From: Candidatus Zhuqueibacterota bacterium | GTDB taxonomy: Bacteria; Zhuqueibacterota; QNDG01; JABMRT01 | Assembly (NCBI GenBank): GCA_013202295.1 | Contig: JABMRT010000051.1 | Span: forward strand, 1-44,220 | Length of the DNA: 44,220 nt | Direction: 5' to 3' | Shown here: one piece after another, positions 34,142-44,033 of the stretch | How the letters are laid out: the number at the start of each line of letters is the position of its first letter | Position numbering within the stretch: the first letter of the stretch is position 1 | The notes under the pieces: model-generated | Told to the model about the DNA's origin: nothing | The model's database searches: none | Seen by the model: only the letters and a program-made list of their open reading frames with translations | Program-made: the position numbers and the translations under genes

Positions 34142-35821
34142 ATGATGATAAAGCATCTTAAAATTCAAAATCTGGTTCAAAGTCCTTGGCCGTATATTCT
34201 ACTGGCCATTCTGCTGCGTCTGTGCTTTCTGCCGCTTCACAGGGCCATTTCTTTTGATCAGGCCCATTATCTGCGTATGGCCGCAAGCATGGCGCAGGGC
34301 GGATGGCTGAGTTCCTTTCATCCCTACTGGACGCCTGGTTATCCTTTTGTGGCAGGATTGGTTTCCCTGTTCATTCGGAATTTCGAACTGGCAGGCCGTC
34401 TTGCAAATATCCTTCTGGGCAGTCTTACCATTCTCCCCATTGTTTATTTCAGCCGGGAAATTCTTGGTAAAGAAAGAGCCATGTGGCCCGCGCTTTTCTA
34501 TGCGCTATTTCCGCCGCTTTTACTGCAGCATACTATCCCATTGGCGGAGCCGGCATATGTCTTTTTTGGTTTTATGGGTATGTGGCTGGGATGGAAAACT
34601 CTCTCCCGCAGAAAAATCGTTTGGGCGTTTCCCACTGGCCTGTTATTCGGTTTGTCCTACTTGAGTAAGCCTGAAGGTGTGGGATTCCTTGTCGTATTTA
34701 TCGGAATCGCGGTTTGCATATTTCTCCTCCAACTCATTCAGAAAAAACATCCGCAAGCAGGAATCGTTATACTTTTCGCCGGAGTTGGATTCCTAATCGC
34801 TGCATCTCCCTATCTGCTTTATCTTCACGGTGAAGCCGGGTATTGGACACTCAGTGCTAAGGGAGAGGCCATGCAGCAATTTCAAATGACCTATTTCACG
34901 CCTGAATCTGATGATGTGTATGAAGATCTCGATGCTAAGAATTCCACCTTCGGTATGGACGAAATTTTTCATGATGGTTCCTTCCTCAGAAAAGATAGCG
35001 AGCGGGGGGCGCGTGTTCCGATTCAGGTGAATTTGCTGGTCAAAAAATATTTCACGCATCTGTACCGCAATTTAAAATATGGCATGCCGGTTGTCCTGAC
35101 CTTTCCTGTATTTATCCTTTTTACTCTCGGTTTATTTGGACAAGCTTGGCGGAAAGAGAGTGCGCTCCCTGGATTATATGTTATAGCGTTCCACGTTTTT
35201 TTCTGGTTTGTTCTGTTACCCATGTTCGTGATTCAGGAACGGTATTTGACCGCGATGATGCCCGCAGCTGCGATCTGGATCGGTCAGGGGAGTGTACTCC
35301 TCAAAGACTGGATTGAGACAACCGTTGGATATGTAGAGAAGCTTCGTCCGAGAGCCCGGCAAATCGGGATTGTACTGACAGTCTTCTTCTTTGTTGGACT
35401 TTCCTTTTTTCCCGAAATGGCAAAAATTGTTCAGGGTCAGTCTATTTCGCAAGATGAATGGGGTGACCCGATAGAAGCGAAAATGGCAGGTACGTGGATT
35501 AAGGATTATCATTCAGGAGCACCGCCTATTATCATGAGTCGTAATAAGGCCGTGGATTTTTATGCGGGAAATTATAATGCCAAGCAGGGTGTGAGCTTTC
35601 CCCTTGATCCGACTGAACGCGTACTGGCCTATGCCCGCAATAAAAATGTGGATTATTTTGTGGTGAACGACCGATACCTGCACCGCAATCCCAATATTAA
35701 ATCATGGATTCAAGAAACACCACTGGGACTTCAACTCGTGTATAATGAGGCAGGACCGAGCGGTTTACGTATCCGGATTTTTACGTGGGCAGATGCTCAA
35801 GTCATGGAGGATGTAAAGTGA
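34142..35821 (+). CDS. GT-C family membrane glycosyltransferase (PMT/ArnT-like)
   Basis: Large polytopic protein of 559 residues with about ten to twelve hydrophobic segments. The first extracytoplasmic loop has ISFDQAHYLRMAASMAQGG and HPYWTPGYPFVAGLV, the arrangement of GT39/GT83 enzymes in which an acidic residue after the first helix is catalytic. The soluble C-terminal part (about 440-559) is periplasmic. It would transfer a sugar from polyprenyl phosphate to a glycan, lipid or protein outside the membrane. It sits between GtrB-like genes that could make its donor. GTG 34139 and ATG 34145 are alternative adjacent starts. Confidence 0.85.
   Translation: MMIKHLKIQNLVQSPWPYILLAILLRLCFLPLHRAISFDQAHYLRMAASMAQGGWLSSFHPYWTPGYPFVAGLVSLFIRNFELAGRLANILLGSLTILPIVYFSREILGKERAMWPALFYALFPPLLLQHTIPLAEPAYVFFGFMGMWLGWKTLSRRKIVWAFPTGLLFGLSYLSKPEGVGFLVVFIGIAVCIFLLQLIQKKHPQAGIVILFAGVGFLIAASPYLLYLHGEAGYWTLSAKGEAMQQFQMTYFTPESDDVYEDLDAKNSTFGMDEIFHDGSFLRKDSERGARVPIQVNLLVKKYFTHLYRNLKYGMPVVLTFPVFILFTLGLFGQAWRKESALPGLYVIAFHVFFWFVLLPMFVIQERYLTAMMPAAAIWIGQGSVLLKDWIETTVGYVEKLRPRARQIGIVLTVFFFVGLSFFPEMAKIVQGQSISQDEWGDPIEAKMAGTWIKDYHSGAPPIIMSRNKAVDFYAGNYNAKQGVSFPLDPTERVLAYARNKNVDYFVVNDRYLHRNPNIKSWIQETPLGLQLVYNEAGPSGLRIRIFTWADAQVMEDVK
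35806..35810 (+). promoter_or_regulatory. Shine-Dalgarno GGAGG deciding a GTG start
   Basis: GGAGG lies seven bases before GTG 35818, within the end of the upstream gene. It supports a GTGA overlap between stop and start instead of the longer in-frame ATG at 35785. Confidence 0.7.
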
Positions 35822-37008
35822 GTGGAACAGAAAAAATCCTTCATACAGTGATTGTGCCTGCCTACAATGAGGAAGATGGCCTGCCTGTGGTTATTGACGC
35901 ACTCAACAAGGTGCTTGATGCATCTTATGAAATTATTGTTGTAGATGATGGCAGTGTGGACAAGACGCGTGAGGCAGCGAATCAATGTTCCTGCAGGGTG
36001 ATTTCACATCGTGCAAACAGGGGCAAGGGATCGGCTATGCGTACAGGACTTCGATTCGCGAAGGGCGAGAATATTGTCTTTATTGATGCGGATGGGACCT
36101 ATCCGCCTGCGGCCATCCCGGATATATGTAAACGCCTGGAAAAGGCAGACATGGTTGTGGCGAAACGGAAAGACTCAGAGAATATCCATCTTCTCAATCG
36201 GCTTGGCAACCGGCTCTTCACCCGTTTGATGAATTCCCTTTATAAATCCCGTGTGACGGACGCCCTTTCGGGACTGTACGGGGTTCGCAAATCCGTGCTC
36301 CAGAATATGGATCTCTCTTCGCAAGGCTTTGAGATCGAGACCGAGATGACGATTAAAGCCGCTCAAATGGATCTTCGAATCGAACAGATCGATATCTCTT
36401 ATGAGCAGCGCATCGGCCAAACCAAACTGAGGCCCCTTCAGGACGGCTACCGCATTCTGAAGAAAATTGTGATGCTCATGTTTCTCTATAATCCCACGGC
36501 TGTGTTTACACTGCCGGGGCTTACGCTTTTCCTGTTCTCCTTCGGATTGATGGCGGCTTTACTTCAGGGTCCACTATATATCGGCGGGATTGCACTTTCG
36601 TACCATGCCAGTATTTTTGCAAGTCTGATGGCGTTGGTGGGATTACAACTTACAGTATCCGGCATTGCTATTCGTGTGTACGCGATCCTTCATAAATTCG
36701 CGCAGCCTGATTTCTCTACACGTTTGTTCACACGTCCGCAGTTTGCCAAGGGCGCGGTGATCGTGGGATTACTCAGTATTGCGGCTGCTATTTATTTCGG
36801 TGTCGGGATTTTCATCCTGTGGATTGAGACGGATTTTTCTCCGATTTTCGAATTACAGAAGGCAATCTTTATGTTCTTTCTGCTCTCCTTTGGATTGCAG
36901 ATTATATTCTCATCTGTATTTCTTTCGATATTCTTTGGAGAATTTCGTCGCGTGGAGATGGAGAGAGAGGATATTAAAAATTATTTAAGACTTGAGGACA
37001 GGGAATAG
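35818..37008 (+). CDS. DPM1-like polyprenyl-phosphate glycosyltransferase with a C-terminal membrane domain
   Basis: 396-residue GT2 protein. VIVPAYNEEDGLP and VVDDGSVDKT form the nucleotide site and D90-A-D92 in FIDADGTYPP is the metal site. LSGLYGVRKSVL, GFEIETEMTIKA and YEQRIGQTKLRPLQDG are hallmarks of dolichol-phosphate-mannose synthase relatives. The C-terminal half has four hydrophobic segments (about 222-248, 258-285, 308-335 and 343-372), more than in simple DPM1. The GTG start overlaps the stop of the GT-C gene by four bases, so the two are probably translationally coupled and may form a donor-synthase/transferase pair. Confidence 0.9.
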   Translation: MSGTEKILHTVIVPAYNEEDGLPVVIDALNKVLDASYEIIVVDDGSVDKTREAANQCSCRVISHRANRGKGSAMRTGLRFAKGENIVFIDADGTYPPAAIPDICKRLEKADMVVAKRKDSENIHLLNRLGNRLFTRLMNSLYKSRVTDALSGLYGVRKSVLQNMDLSSQGFEIETEMTIKAAQMDLRIEQIDISYEQRIGQTKLRPLQDGYRILKKIVMLMFLYNPTAVFTLPGLTLFLFSFGLMAALLQGPLYIGGIALSYHASIFASLMALVGLQLTVSGIAIRVYAILHKFAQPDFSTRLFTRPQFAKGAVIVGLLSIAAAIYFGVGIFILWIETDFSPIFELQKAIFMFFLLSFGLQIIFSSVFLSIFFGEFRRVEMEREDIKNYLRLEDRE

Positions 37009-37085
37009 AACTCAATAGAAAGAGGTAATGGGTCAGAAATGAGTGGGCCCTTCTCCTCTCAAACAAAACCAGTGAAATATTTTAA

Positions 37086-38237
37086 ATGGAATTGAATATA
37101 AAGACATCCCAATATTCTGATCGATCCCCTGTCACGGTGTGTTATGTGGTGGGCCGTGAGCGCTCCTATGTGCGCACCCGGACCATGTTGAAGGCATTGC
37201 GCCAGGCCGGTTATCAGGTAGAAACCTGCATTCCTCCAAATAAAAAATTCAGGCATTATCCAAAATTAATTCTCCAATTTCTCCTAAAGAAACAAAAATG
37301 CGATGTCGTGCTTGTCGGATTTTACGGTGCTTTGCTCATGCCGATTGTCCGGCTCTTTACACATAAGCCAGTCATTTTCGATGTGCACAGCGGCACGCAT
37401 GAAACCATGATTGACTGGGGACGTGCCCGGAAAGACGGACTTCGTGCCCGGATCTACTGGTGGGTTGATCATTGGACTTTCAATTTGGCAGATCGGATTA
37501 TTCTTGAGGCCCATGATCATATCCGCATCTGGTCGGATCGGTATAAAGTCCCCAAAGATAAATTCTTCCGTGTCTTTCTGGCCACGGAGGATAGCTTGAT
37601 CTTTCCCAGACCTGAACCTGAAGAGGATCCATTTCTTGTGCATTTTCACGGAGAGTACGCACCCTTTCATGGCGTGAATGTGATTCTCCGGGCCGCAGCG
37701 CTGCTTCAGAATCAGGGTGTGCATTTTCAGATTGTGGGATTTGGAACCACTTATGAAGAGGACATGCATTTGGCGGAATCCCTGGATTTGCAAAACTGTA
37801 ATTTCATCGAATGGGTGCCGTATGAAACTTTAAGCGAGACCATGGGCAGGGCGCATGTTTGTCTCGGTTTTTTTGGCACTACAAACCGCGCAAAAGAGGT
37901 CTTTACCAACAAGGTCATCGAAGCAATTGCGGTGAAACGTCCACTCATTACGATGCGAAACAATCCGGTTCAGGAATTGCTTAAGGACGGTGAGAGCGTT
38001 CTCCTGGTTCCGCCGAATGATCCTGAAGCGCTGGCTCAGGCTATTCTCCAACTCAAAAAAGATAAAGCACTCCGACAATCCCTGACGGATCGGGCCTACG
38101 ATGCATTCCTTGCACATTGCACGATACGGGCATTTGCTGAAGCCATGCAGGATTTGATCCATGGAATTCTAAACGTCAGCCCGAAAATCGTAACAAAATC
38201 CATAGAAACCGAGATAGAAGTTCCAGTACAGAATTAA
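37086..38237 (+). CDS. GT4-family glycosyltransferase
   Basis: 383-residue GT-B transferase. The N-terminal domain has VTVCYVVGRERSYVRTRTM and VLVGFYGALLMPIVRLF; PVIFDVHSGTHET closes the acceptor half. In the donor half, VHFHGEYAPFHGVNVILRAA, IVGFGTTYEED and the ANRAKEVFTNKVIEAIAVK-like region (TTNRAKEVFTNKVIEAIAVK) correspond to the nucleotide-sugar site. It is separated by 77 bases from the previous gene, where nothing else was seen. Donor and acceptor unknown. Confidence 0.87.
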   Translation: MELNIKTSQYSDRSPVTVCYVVGRERSYVRTRTMLKALRQAGYQVETCIPPNKKFRHYPKLILQFLLKKQKCDVVLVGFYGALLMPIVRLFTHKPVIFDVHSGTHETMIDWGRARKDGLRARIYWWVDHWTFNLADRIILEAHDHIRIWSDRYKVPKDKFFRVFLATEDSLIFPRPEPEEDPFLVHFHGEYAPFHGVNVILRAAALLQNQGVHFQIVGFGTTYEEDMHLAESLDLQNCNFIEWVPYETLSETMGRAHVCLGFFGTTNRAKEVFTNKVIEAIAVKRPLITMRNNPVQELLKDGESVLLVPPNDPEALAQAILQLKKDKALRQSLTDRAYDAFLAHCTIRAFAEAMQDLIHGILNVSPKIVTKSIETEIEVPVQN

Positions 38238-38239
38238 AA

Positions 38240-39196
38240 GTGAAAGATTTGAATTTGTCTAAAACTTCAGAAAATCCTGAAATCTCAGTCGTTATACCCT
38301 GTTATAATGCCCGATCCACGATGGGCAAGACACTTGAGGCAATCCAGAAACAAGTAGTGGATTTTCCTTTTGAAATAATCGTGATTGACAGCTCGGATGA
38401 CGGCACCACGGAACTGATCCGAGATGAGTTTCCCGAGGTTCACCTCCATCATCTCGATAAGAAAACCTTGCCGGGCAGCGGCCGCAATCTGGGCATACTG
38501 GAAGCCCGGGGCGGGATCATTGCGTTTACAGATTCTGACTGTGTGCCCGATCCGGACTGGCTGCAGCGCATCTATAACCGGCACCAGGAACTTGATTGCG
38601 AGGCTGTGGGCGGATCGGTGGTGAACGGGTATCCGAAGAGTTACGTAGCGTGGGTGAGCCATCTGATTGAATTTAATGAGTGGACCGAGACATCCCCTAA
38701 AGGATTCGTGCAGAACATTCCGACCTGCAATATTTCATACAAGAAGGATGTATTCCAAAAACTCCACGTGGAGTTCACTGACAATTTCCCGACAGAAGAT
38801 ACGATTCTGAACTGGCACATCACCTCCAAAGGCGGACGAATTTATTTTGATCCTGCTATTCGGATGGTGCATTTGAACCGCATGCAGTTTCGCAAGCTGT
38901 TCGGCCATCAGTACCGGCTTGGCCGGGCCGTGGCCATTGAACGCCAGATCACGGATCTTCCTGGCAAAATTCTCCTAAAGTATCGCATTTTATGTCTCGG
39001 TATTCCGCTGGTTCGCTGGGTGCTTGCGCTGAAACGACTGGCTGGAATTGATTTAAAACAAACACTGATTTTTCTCTGGATTACCCCGCTCTTTCTCTCC
39101 GCCGCACTGGCCTGGTCATTCGGTTTCATGACGCGTGGTGAAGCGCGGAACGCAGATATTTTGATACATAAAAATTTATCTCCACAAAAAGGATAG
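38240..39196 (+). CDS. GT2-family glycosyltransferase
   Basis: 318-residue GT-A enzyme with a GTG start two bases after the previous stop. VVIPCYNARSTMG and VIDSSDDGT form the nucleotide site, D98-S-D100 in FTDSDCVPDPDWL is the metal site, and NFPTEDTILNWHITSKGG is the catalytic ED region. One C-terminal hydrophobic segment (about 283-300) is present. The class is common in exopolysaccharide loci; donor unknown. Confidence 0.9.
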   Translation: MKDLNLSKTSENPEISVVIPCYNARSTMGKTLEAIQKQVVDFPFEIIVIDSSDDGTTELIRDEFPEVHLHHLDKKTLPGSGRNLGILEARGGIIAFTDSDCVPDPDWLQRIYNRHQELDCEAVGGSVVNGYPKSYVAWVSHLIEFNEWTETSPKGFVQNIPTCNISYKKDVFQKLHVEFTDNFPTEDTILNWHITSKGGRIYFDPAIRMVHLNRMQFRKLFGHQYRLGRAVAIERQITDLPGKILLKYRILCLGIPLVRWVLALKRLAGIDLKQTLIFLWITPLFLSAALAWSFGFMTRGEARNADILIHKNLSPQKG

Positions 39197-39199
39197 TGA

Positions 39200-40216
39200 G
39201 TGGACTACTCGCAGTTAAAAAATAAACGTGTATTGATCACTGGTGGGCTCGGTTTCATTGGCAGCTCCATCGCACATAAATGTGTTGAACTGGGAGCGCA
39301 GGTGACACTCCTTGACGGCTGTCTCGAACCATATGGCTGGAATCCCTATAACATCCACGAAATACGGGATCAGGTGCGATTCATTAAAGGTGACGTGCGC
39401 GACCGCAGTGTTCTGGAATCCACCGTCCCTGACCACGATATCATCTTTCACATGGCCGCGCAAGTCGGACGCGAAATCTCGATGGAGGATCCGATCCTGG
39501 ATGTGGAAGCCAATTGCCACGGGATGATTCATCTGCTTGAGGTCTGTCGCAATCTTAGTCCTTGCCCTAAAATCCTTTATGCTGGATCACGTGGTCAGAT
39601 TGGCGAACCCATCACTTTACCAGTGGATGAGTCCCATCCGGAAAATCCCACGGACATTTACGGCATCAACAAGATGGCGGCCGAACGGTATTTGATGCTG
39701 TATGGCAAGGTCTATGACATGCCGGTCGTGTCGCTACGGCTGAACAATGTGTACGGACCGCGCTGCCAGATGCACGCCGGATTTTACGGGATTCTGAATT
39801 GGTTTATGTCCAACGCCATGACAGAGATACCGATCACGGTGTATGGCGAGGGCAGTCAGACCCGTGATTATGTATATATAGACGATGTGGTGGAGGCGTT
39901 TCTCCGGGCGGCGATTTCTCCGGTCGCTAATCAGGAGGTGTTCTTCGTCGGGTCCGGTGTGGAGACAATATTCCTTGATATGGTTAAGGAAATTGTCCGC
40001 GCCGTGGGGAAGGGTGAAATTACATACATCCCGTTTCCAGAATCACGTGAGAAGATTGATATTAAGCGGTTTGTCGTGTCCACTGCCAAGATCCAAAACA
40101 CATTGGGATGGACTGCTAAAACCAACTTGCGCGAGGGCATTGAAGCCACTGCGCGATATTACAAAGATTGCTTGAAGCATTACCTTGAACCCAAGACATC
40201 CCCTTCGGATGGGTGA
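39200..40216 (+). CDS. NAD-dependent epimerase/dehydratase (GalE-like SDR)
   Basis: 338-residue extended SDR with a GTG start and an AAAAGGA-type ribosome-binding site. GGLGFIG is the cofactor motif, AGSRGQIGEP replaces the usual SSSxVYG block, and Y154-x3-K158 (YGINK) is the catalytic pair. LNNVYGPRCQMHAGF and GEGSQTRDYVYIDDVVEAF are typical of UDP-glucose 4-epimerase and CDP-sugar epimerase relatives. It is the fourth SDR of the locus, implying several distinct sugar nucleotides. Substrate not identifiable from sequence alone. Confidence 0.87.
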   Translation: MDYSQLKNKRVLITGGLGFIGSSIAHKCVELGAQVTLLDGCLEPYGWNPYNIHEIRDQVRFIKGDVRDRSVLESTVPDHDIIFHMAAQVGREISMEDPILDVEANCHGMIHLLEVCRNLSPCPKILYAGSRGQIGEPITLPVDESHPENPTDIYGINKMAAERYLMLYGKVYDMPVVSLRLNNVYGPRCQMHAGFYGILNWFMSNAMTEIPITVYGEGSQTRDYVYIDDVVEAFLRAAISPVANQEVFFVGSGVETIFLDMVKEIVRAVGKGEITYIPFPESREKIDIKRFVVSTAKIQNTLGWTAKTNLREGIEATARYYKDCLKHYLEPKTSPSDG

Positions 40217-40229
40217 TCGGAGTTCACAC

Positions 40230-41849
40230 ATGAATCCAATGAATAAAATCACAACCGTTCTGATTCTCGGCCTGCTCGTTCTTGCAGGTACAGGCGTTCG
40301 CGTTTTGAATCTGGACCGAGCCAGCTTTTGGGTGGATGAGGTCAATACAGTTTTCACTGCCAAATCTCTCAATGAAACTGGCGTGGATACCCTGCCTTCG
40401 GGTGCTATCTATGGCAGGGCACGGATATATACCGCTATCGTGGCGGCATCTTTCAAATTATTTGGAGTGAGTGAGTTCTCTGCCCGGATGCCTTCAGTGC
40501 TTTTCGGAGTGCTTTCCATCTTATTGGCATATGGCCTTGTACGGATCTGGTTTGATCCTAAAACCGCTTTGTTTACAGCGTTTTTCATGGCCTTCTCCCA
40601 TTTTGAAGTCGGATGGTCCCGCACGGCACGGATGTATACACTCCTTCAATTTATAACACTCTGGCTCTCAGTCTGCTATATTAAAGGATTTCGTGAAAAT
40701 CATGTTCAGGATCCGAATAAAAAGTTTTTCGATTCCATCTCTATTCCATGGCTGGTCATTTTCCTGGTCACGCTTGGCGTGACTACTCTGCATATTCATA
40801 CTATTGCTACGATGCTTATTCCCGGATTTGGCCTATATATGCTTATCCGGGCTGGAATTCTTCTATTTGGTACGGAGGGTCGATCACGCTGGATGAATCC
40901 TTATACTGTTGTTTTGGTTGGGGGTGGAATCCTAGGTGGGTTGCTGATTGTTGCGCTCCCTTCACTACGGGTACAGGTGGTGGAATCCTTTAATTATACA
41001 CCAACCTGGGCATCGGGTGTTGCCTACGCGGCAAAAAAGACGGCCCTTCTTGAGTTTTTGATGTCTCCTTGGCGTATGCCGATCACGGTGTTCGCGTTCC
41101 TTGGAAGCTTCCAGCTCATCACACGAAAACATATCTCCGGATGGCTGCCCGCATCGCTCTTTTTCGTTCCATTCATATTGCTCACTCTTGTCTTTACACA
41201 TCGGGTCGAAGCGTATCTGTTTTTTGTGTATCCCTATTTTCTGATGATTGCCGCATTCGGGCTGTCCAACTGGCTGGACTCAGAATATGAGAAATCCCCA
41301 TTTATAAAATGGATCGGTGCGCGGGGCAACCGATTTCTAATTTTGGGTATGGTCCTTTTCATGTTCGTATTATTTCCCTGGTTCAGAATTACACTTAAGA
41401 TTCCAAAACAACCTGATGGCATTACCAATATGGCTGTCACACCGGAGGAGTGGCGCGGTGCGAGCCAAACCGTCTTTTCACAAAAACAGTCCGATGATTT
41501 GATTATTACCAGCCTGCCGCAGGTTGCGCTGTATTATGGATTGACTTCCAATTACGGATTGAATCAGGTGAATCTCGAACAGGCGGAATCCAAAGGGCTT
41601 GTGAACAAGAAGGGGCAGAGGTTCGACTTGTATGCCGGGGCTCCCTGTGTGGAATCCCTGGAGGATCTTCAATCTATCATCGCCGATCATCCGTCGGGCT
41701 GGTTGCTGATTTCAGATTTTCATTTTACTCATCCTCAGTATACTTCTGATGCGGTTCGAAATTATATTGAGGAGACCTTTGCTCCGCCGCAGATGACGCC
41801 ACAGGGTACCGTGAGACTCTATCACTGGACAGATGGGGGATTGAATTGA
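40230..41849 (+). CDS. Second GT-C family membrane glycosyltransferase (PMT_2-like)
   Basis: 539-residue polytopic membrane protein. ATG 40230 is chosen because GGAG at 40219-40222 lies seven bases upstream; an earlier ATG at 40185 lies inside the previous gene. Just after the first helix, FWVDEVNTVFTAKSL holds the DE pair used as catalytic base in PMT-like GT-C enzymes, and FEVGWSRTARMYTLL is another family block. About ten hydrophobic segments are followed by a periplasmic C-terminal region (about 405-539). It should take a polyprenyl-phosphate sugar as donor. The stop overlaps the TTG of the flippase gene. Confidence 0.86.
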   Translation: MNPMNKITTVLILGLLVLAGTGVRVLNLDRASFWVDEVNTVFTAKSLNETGVDTLPSGAIYGRARIYTAIVAASFKLFGVSEFSARMPSVLFGVLSILLAYGLVRIWFDPKTALFTAFFMAFSHFEVGWSRTARMYTLLQFITLWLSVCYIKGFRENHVQDPNKKFFDSISIPWLVIFLVTLGVTTLHIHTIATMLIPGFGLYMLIRAGILLFGTEGRSRWMNPYTVVLVGGGILGGLLIVALPSLRVQVVESFNYTPTWASGVAYAAKKTALLEFLMSPWRMPITVFAFLGSFQLITRKHISGWLPASLFFVPFILLTLVFTHRVEAYLFFVYPYFLMIAAFGLSNWLDSEYEKSPFIKWIGARGNRFLILGMVLFMFVLFPWFRITLKIPKQPDGITNMAVTPEEWRGASQTVFSQKQSDDLIITSLPQVALYYGLTSNYGLNQVNLEQAESKGLVNKKGQRFDLYAGAPCVESLEDLQSIIADHPSGWLLISDFHFTHPQYTSDAVRNYIEETFAPPQMTPQGTVRLYHWTDGGLN

Positions 41850-43288
41850 GCCTCAAACAGGGCACATTCTTTCTTGTTACGGCATGGACGATTTTTCTCC
41901 TTACCGGCGGGCTTTTAAATATCGGCATGGCCCGTATACTTGGCCCTGAACAATACGGTCAGTTTGGGCTGGTTTTCTCCATTCTCTTCTGGCTGGAAAT
42001 TCTCATTGTTAATGGTCTACCCTATGCGGTGCAGAAATTCGTGGCCTCCGATGAGAATCAGGGACCTGCCATTCTCTGGGCCGCTTTTCGAATTCAGATC
42101 CTGATTGCCGTTGGATTGTTCGGTGTTTCCATGGCAATGTCTCCGATTATCGCGAAAATATTCAATGACAACACCCTCGTGAATCTCTTGCGATTTGCTT
42201 TCCTAGATATCCTTTTTCTTGGATTATTTCACCTCATCACGGCCTATCAGAATGGATTGCGGCGTTTTTCCAAGCAGGCATTGTTACTCATCGCGTGGTC
42301 AGTGCTGCGCGTGGTGTTCATGTTCCTTGCAGTCTGGCTGACCCGATCATTGCCCTTTATTTTTATCGCAAACGCAGTCGGTGCTTTTACAGGATTTCTG
42401 ATTGGTCTCGTTCTTGTCAAACCCTGGCAGAATCGCATGTTCTATGATTCTCGAAAGATAATCCACTTCATGACTTCATCATTGATATATTTCTTTATGC
42501 TCAATCTTTTTTTTAATATGGATCTCTGGGTGGTTCGTTATTTTCTCGGGAATGAATCAAGTGGATTTTATGTGGCCGCATCAATGATGGCAAAGGTGCC
42601 GTATTTTGTGTTTATGGGGCTGTCCGCAACTGTACTGCCCATGGTCTCTCTCGGACTGGCCAACAAAGACATGAGCCATGTGATGCAAACCATCCGGCAT
42701 GCAACGTACTTCCTGACTGTACTTGCCATCCCTTTTGCGGTAATGATCATGGTATGCCGTCCTGGATTGATCTCAATGATCTACACTAATTTGTATTTGC
42801 CGGCATCGTCAATCCTTGGAATTTTAGTTTGGGGTATGACGGGTCTTGCATTTTTCGCACTATTTACGACCATTCTGAATGCGGATAACAAACCATTGAT
42901 TTCATCCATTGTTTCATTTGCGGCAATAGGGATTAATTTCTTGCTTTGTATTTTTCTTGTGCCCAGGATGGGGCCTACGGGGGGTGCTTTATCTACGACC
43001 ATTTCAGTTTGGCTGGGAACACTGGTTACAATTGTCATTGTGTTCAACCGATTCGGTACCATATTGCGCCCGTTATCCGGATTGCGGATTTTACTGTCTG
43101 CAGCAGTTGCCGGATGGATCAGCACCCTGCTTCCGACAGATGGCATTCAGGTACTCTGGATTTTCCCACTTGGATTGATTGTATACATATTGCTTCTTGT
43201 CCTGACGGGGGAGCTAAAACCAAAAACTCTTGGGCTATGGATCAGTAAATATCGGGAATTTAATTTCATTTCGTTATTTCGGTCATAG
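41846..43288 (+). CDS. Wzx-type polysaccharide flippase
   Basis: 480-residue MOP-superfamily transporter expected to flip undecaprenyl-diphosphate-linked repeat units to the periplasmic face. About fourteen hydrophobic segments span the whole protein. ARILGPEQYGQFGLVFSILF near the N-terminus and MGPTGGALSTTISVWLGTLV are typical polysaccharide-biosynthesis/MATE blocks. The TTG start overlaps the previous stop (TTGA), with GGGGGA at 41835-41840 as ribosome-binding site. It is the only Wzx-like protein in the window and is far from the Wza/Wzc-like genes, which suggests that the whole region is one pathway. Confidence 0.92.
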   Translation: MSLKQGTFFLVTAWTIFLLTGGLLNIGMARILGPEQYGQFGLVFSILFWLEILIVNGLPYAVQKFVASDENQGPAILWAAFRIQILIAVGLFGVSMAMSPIIAKIFNDNTLVNLLRFAFLDILFLGLFHLITAYQNGLRRFSKQALLLIAWSVLRVVFMFLAVWLTRSLPFIFIANAVGAFTGFLIGLVLVKPWQNRMFYDSRKIIHFMTSSLIYFFMLNLFFNMDLWVVRYFLGNESSGFYVAASMMAKVPYFVFMGLSATVLPMVSLGLANKDMSHVMQTIRHATYFLTVLAIPFAVMIMVCRPGLISMIYTNLYLPASSILGILVWGMTGLAFFALFTTILNADNKPLISSIVSFAAIGINFLLCIFLVPRMGPTGGALSTTISVWLGTLVTIVIVFNRFGTILRPLSGLRILLSAAVAGWISTLLPTDGIQVLWIFPLGLIVYILLLVLTGELKPKTLGLWISKYREFNFISLFRS

Positions 43289-43322
43289 CCTGAACCCATT
43301 GATTAATAAATATGGATTACGT

Positions 43323-44033
43323 TTGAGAACATTAATTATCATACCGGCTTTGAATGAAGAGGCAAATATCACGACCGTGATCGAAGATATCCGAATCCAC
43401 GCGCCTGATGTCGATCTTGTGGTTGTGGATGATGGATCCACGGATTTGACGGTTGAAAGAGCATCAGAAGCCGGCGCGATCGTTCTTTCGTTGCCATTCA
43501 ATCTTGGCATAGGTGGTGCGGTTCAAACAGGATTCCAATATGCTTATCAGCAGGGCTATGACACGGCTATACAAATTGACGCAGATGGTCAGCACGCTGC
43601 AGCAGAGATCCCAAAAATTCTGGAGCCTCTCCATGAGTGTGATTGTGACGTTGTGATCGGATCACGATTTCTCGAGACCTCCGGTTATAAGGTTCCTTTT
43701 ACACGCATGATGGGCATCCGTGTATTCTCATTCCTGAATTCGCTGATCTTGCGCCAGAAAGTGACTGATAATACATCAGGATTTCGTGCGTATAATCGCA
43801 AAACAATCCGATTCCTGGCTGAGTTTTATCCGTGGGATTATCCAGAACCTGAAGCAGTTGTGCTCTTGAGCCGTCATGGATTTCGTATCAGGGAAGTGCC
43901 CGTTCAAATGCGTGAAAGGCAACATGGAGAATCCTCAATAAACGCTTTCCGTGCGATCTATTATATGATTAAAGTTGTTCTGGCCATACTCATTGATTTA
44001 TTGAAAGAAAGAGAAAGGATTGACAAATCATGA
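43323..44033 (+). CDS. DPM1-like GT2 glycosyltransferase
   Basis: Short GT2 protein of 236 residues from the preferred TTG start (MRTLIIIPALNEEANI). DLVVVDDGSTD and D86-A-D88 in QIDADGQH are the nucleotide and metal sites. GSRFLETSGYKVPFTR and the NTSGFRAYNRKTI block match the DPM1/polyprenyl-phosphate transferase group that lacks membrane helices. An in-frame ATG at 43230 would overlap the flippase gene by 59 bases. No good Shine-Dalgarno exists for either start, so the N-terminus is uncertain. It overlaps the following DUF2304 gene by four bases (ATGA). Confidence 0.88.
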   Translation: MRTLIIIPALNEEANITTVIEDIRIHAPDVDLVVVDDGSTDLTVERASEAGAIVLSLPFNLGIGGAVQTGFQYAYQQGYDTAIQIDADGQHAAAEIPKILEPLHECDCDVVIGSRFLETSGYKVPFTRMMGIRVFSFLNSLILRQKVTDNTSGFRAYNRKTIRFLAEFYPWDYPEPEAVVLLSRHGFRIREVPVQMRERQHGESSINAFRAIYYMIKVVLAILIDLLKERERIDKS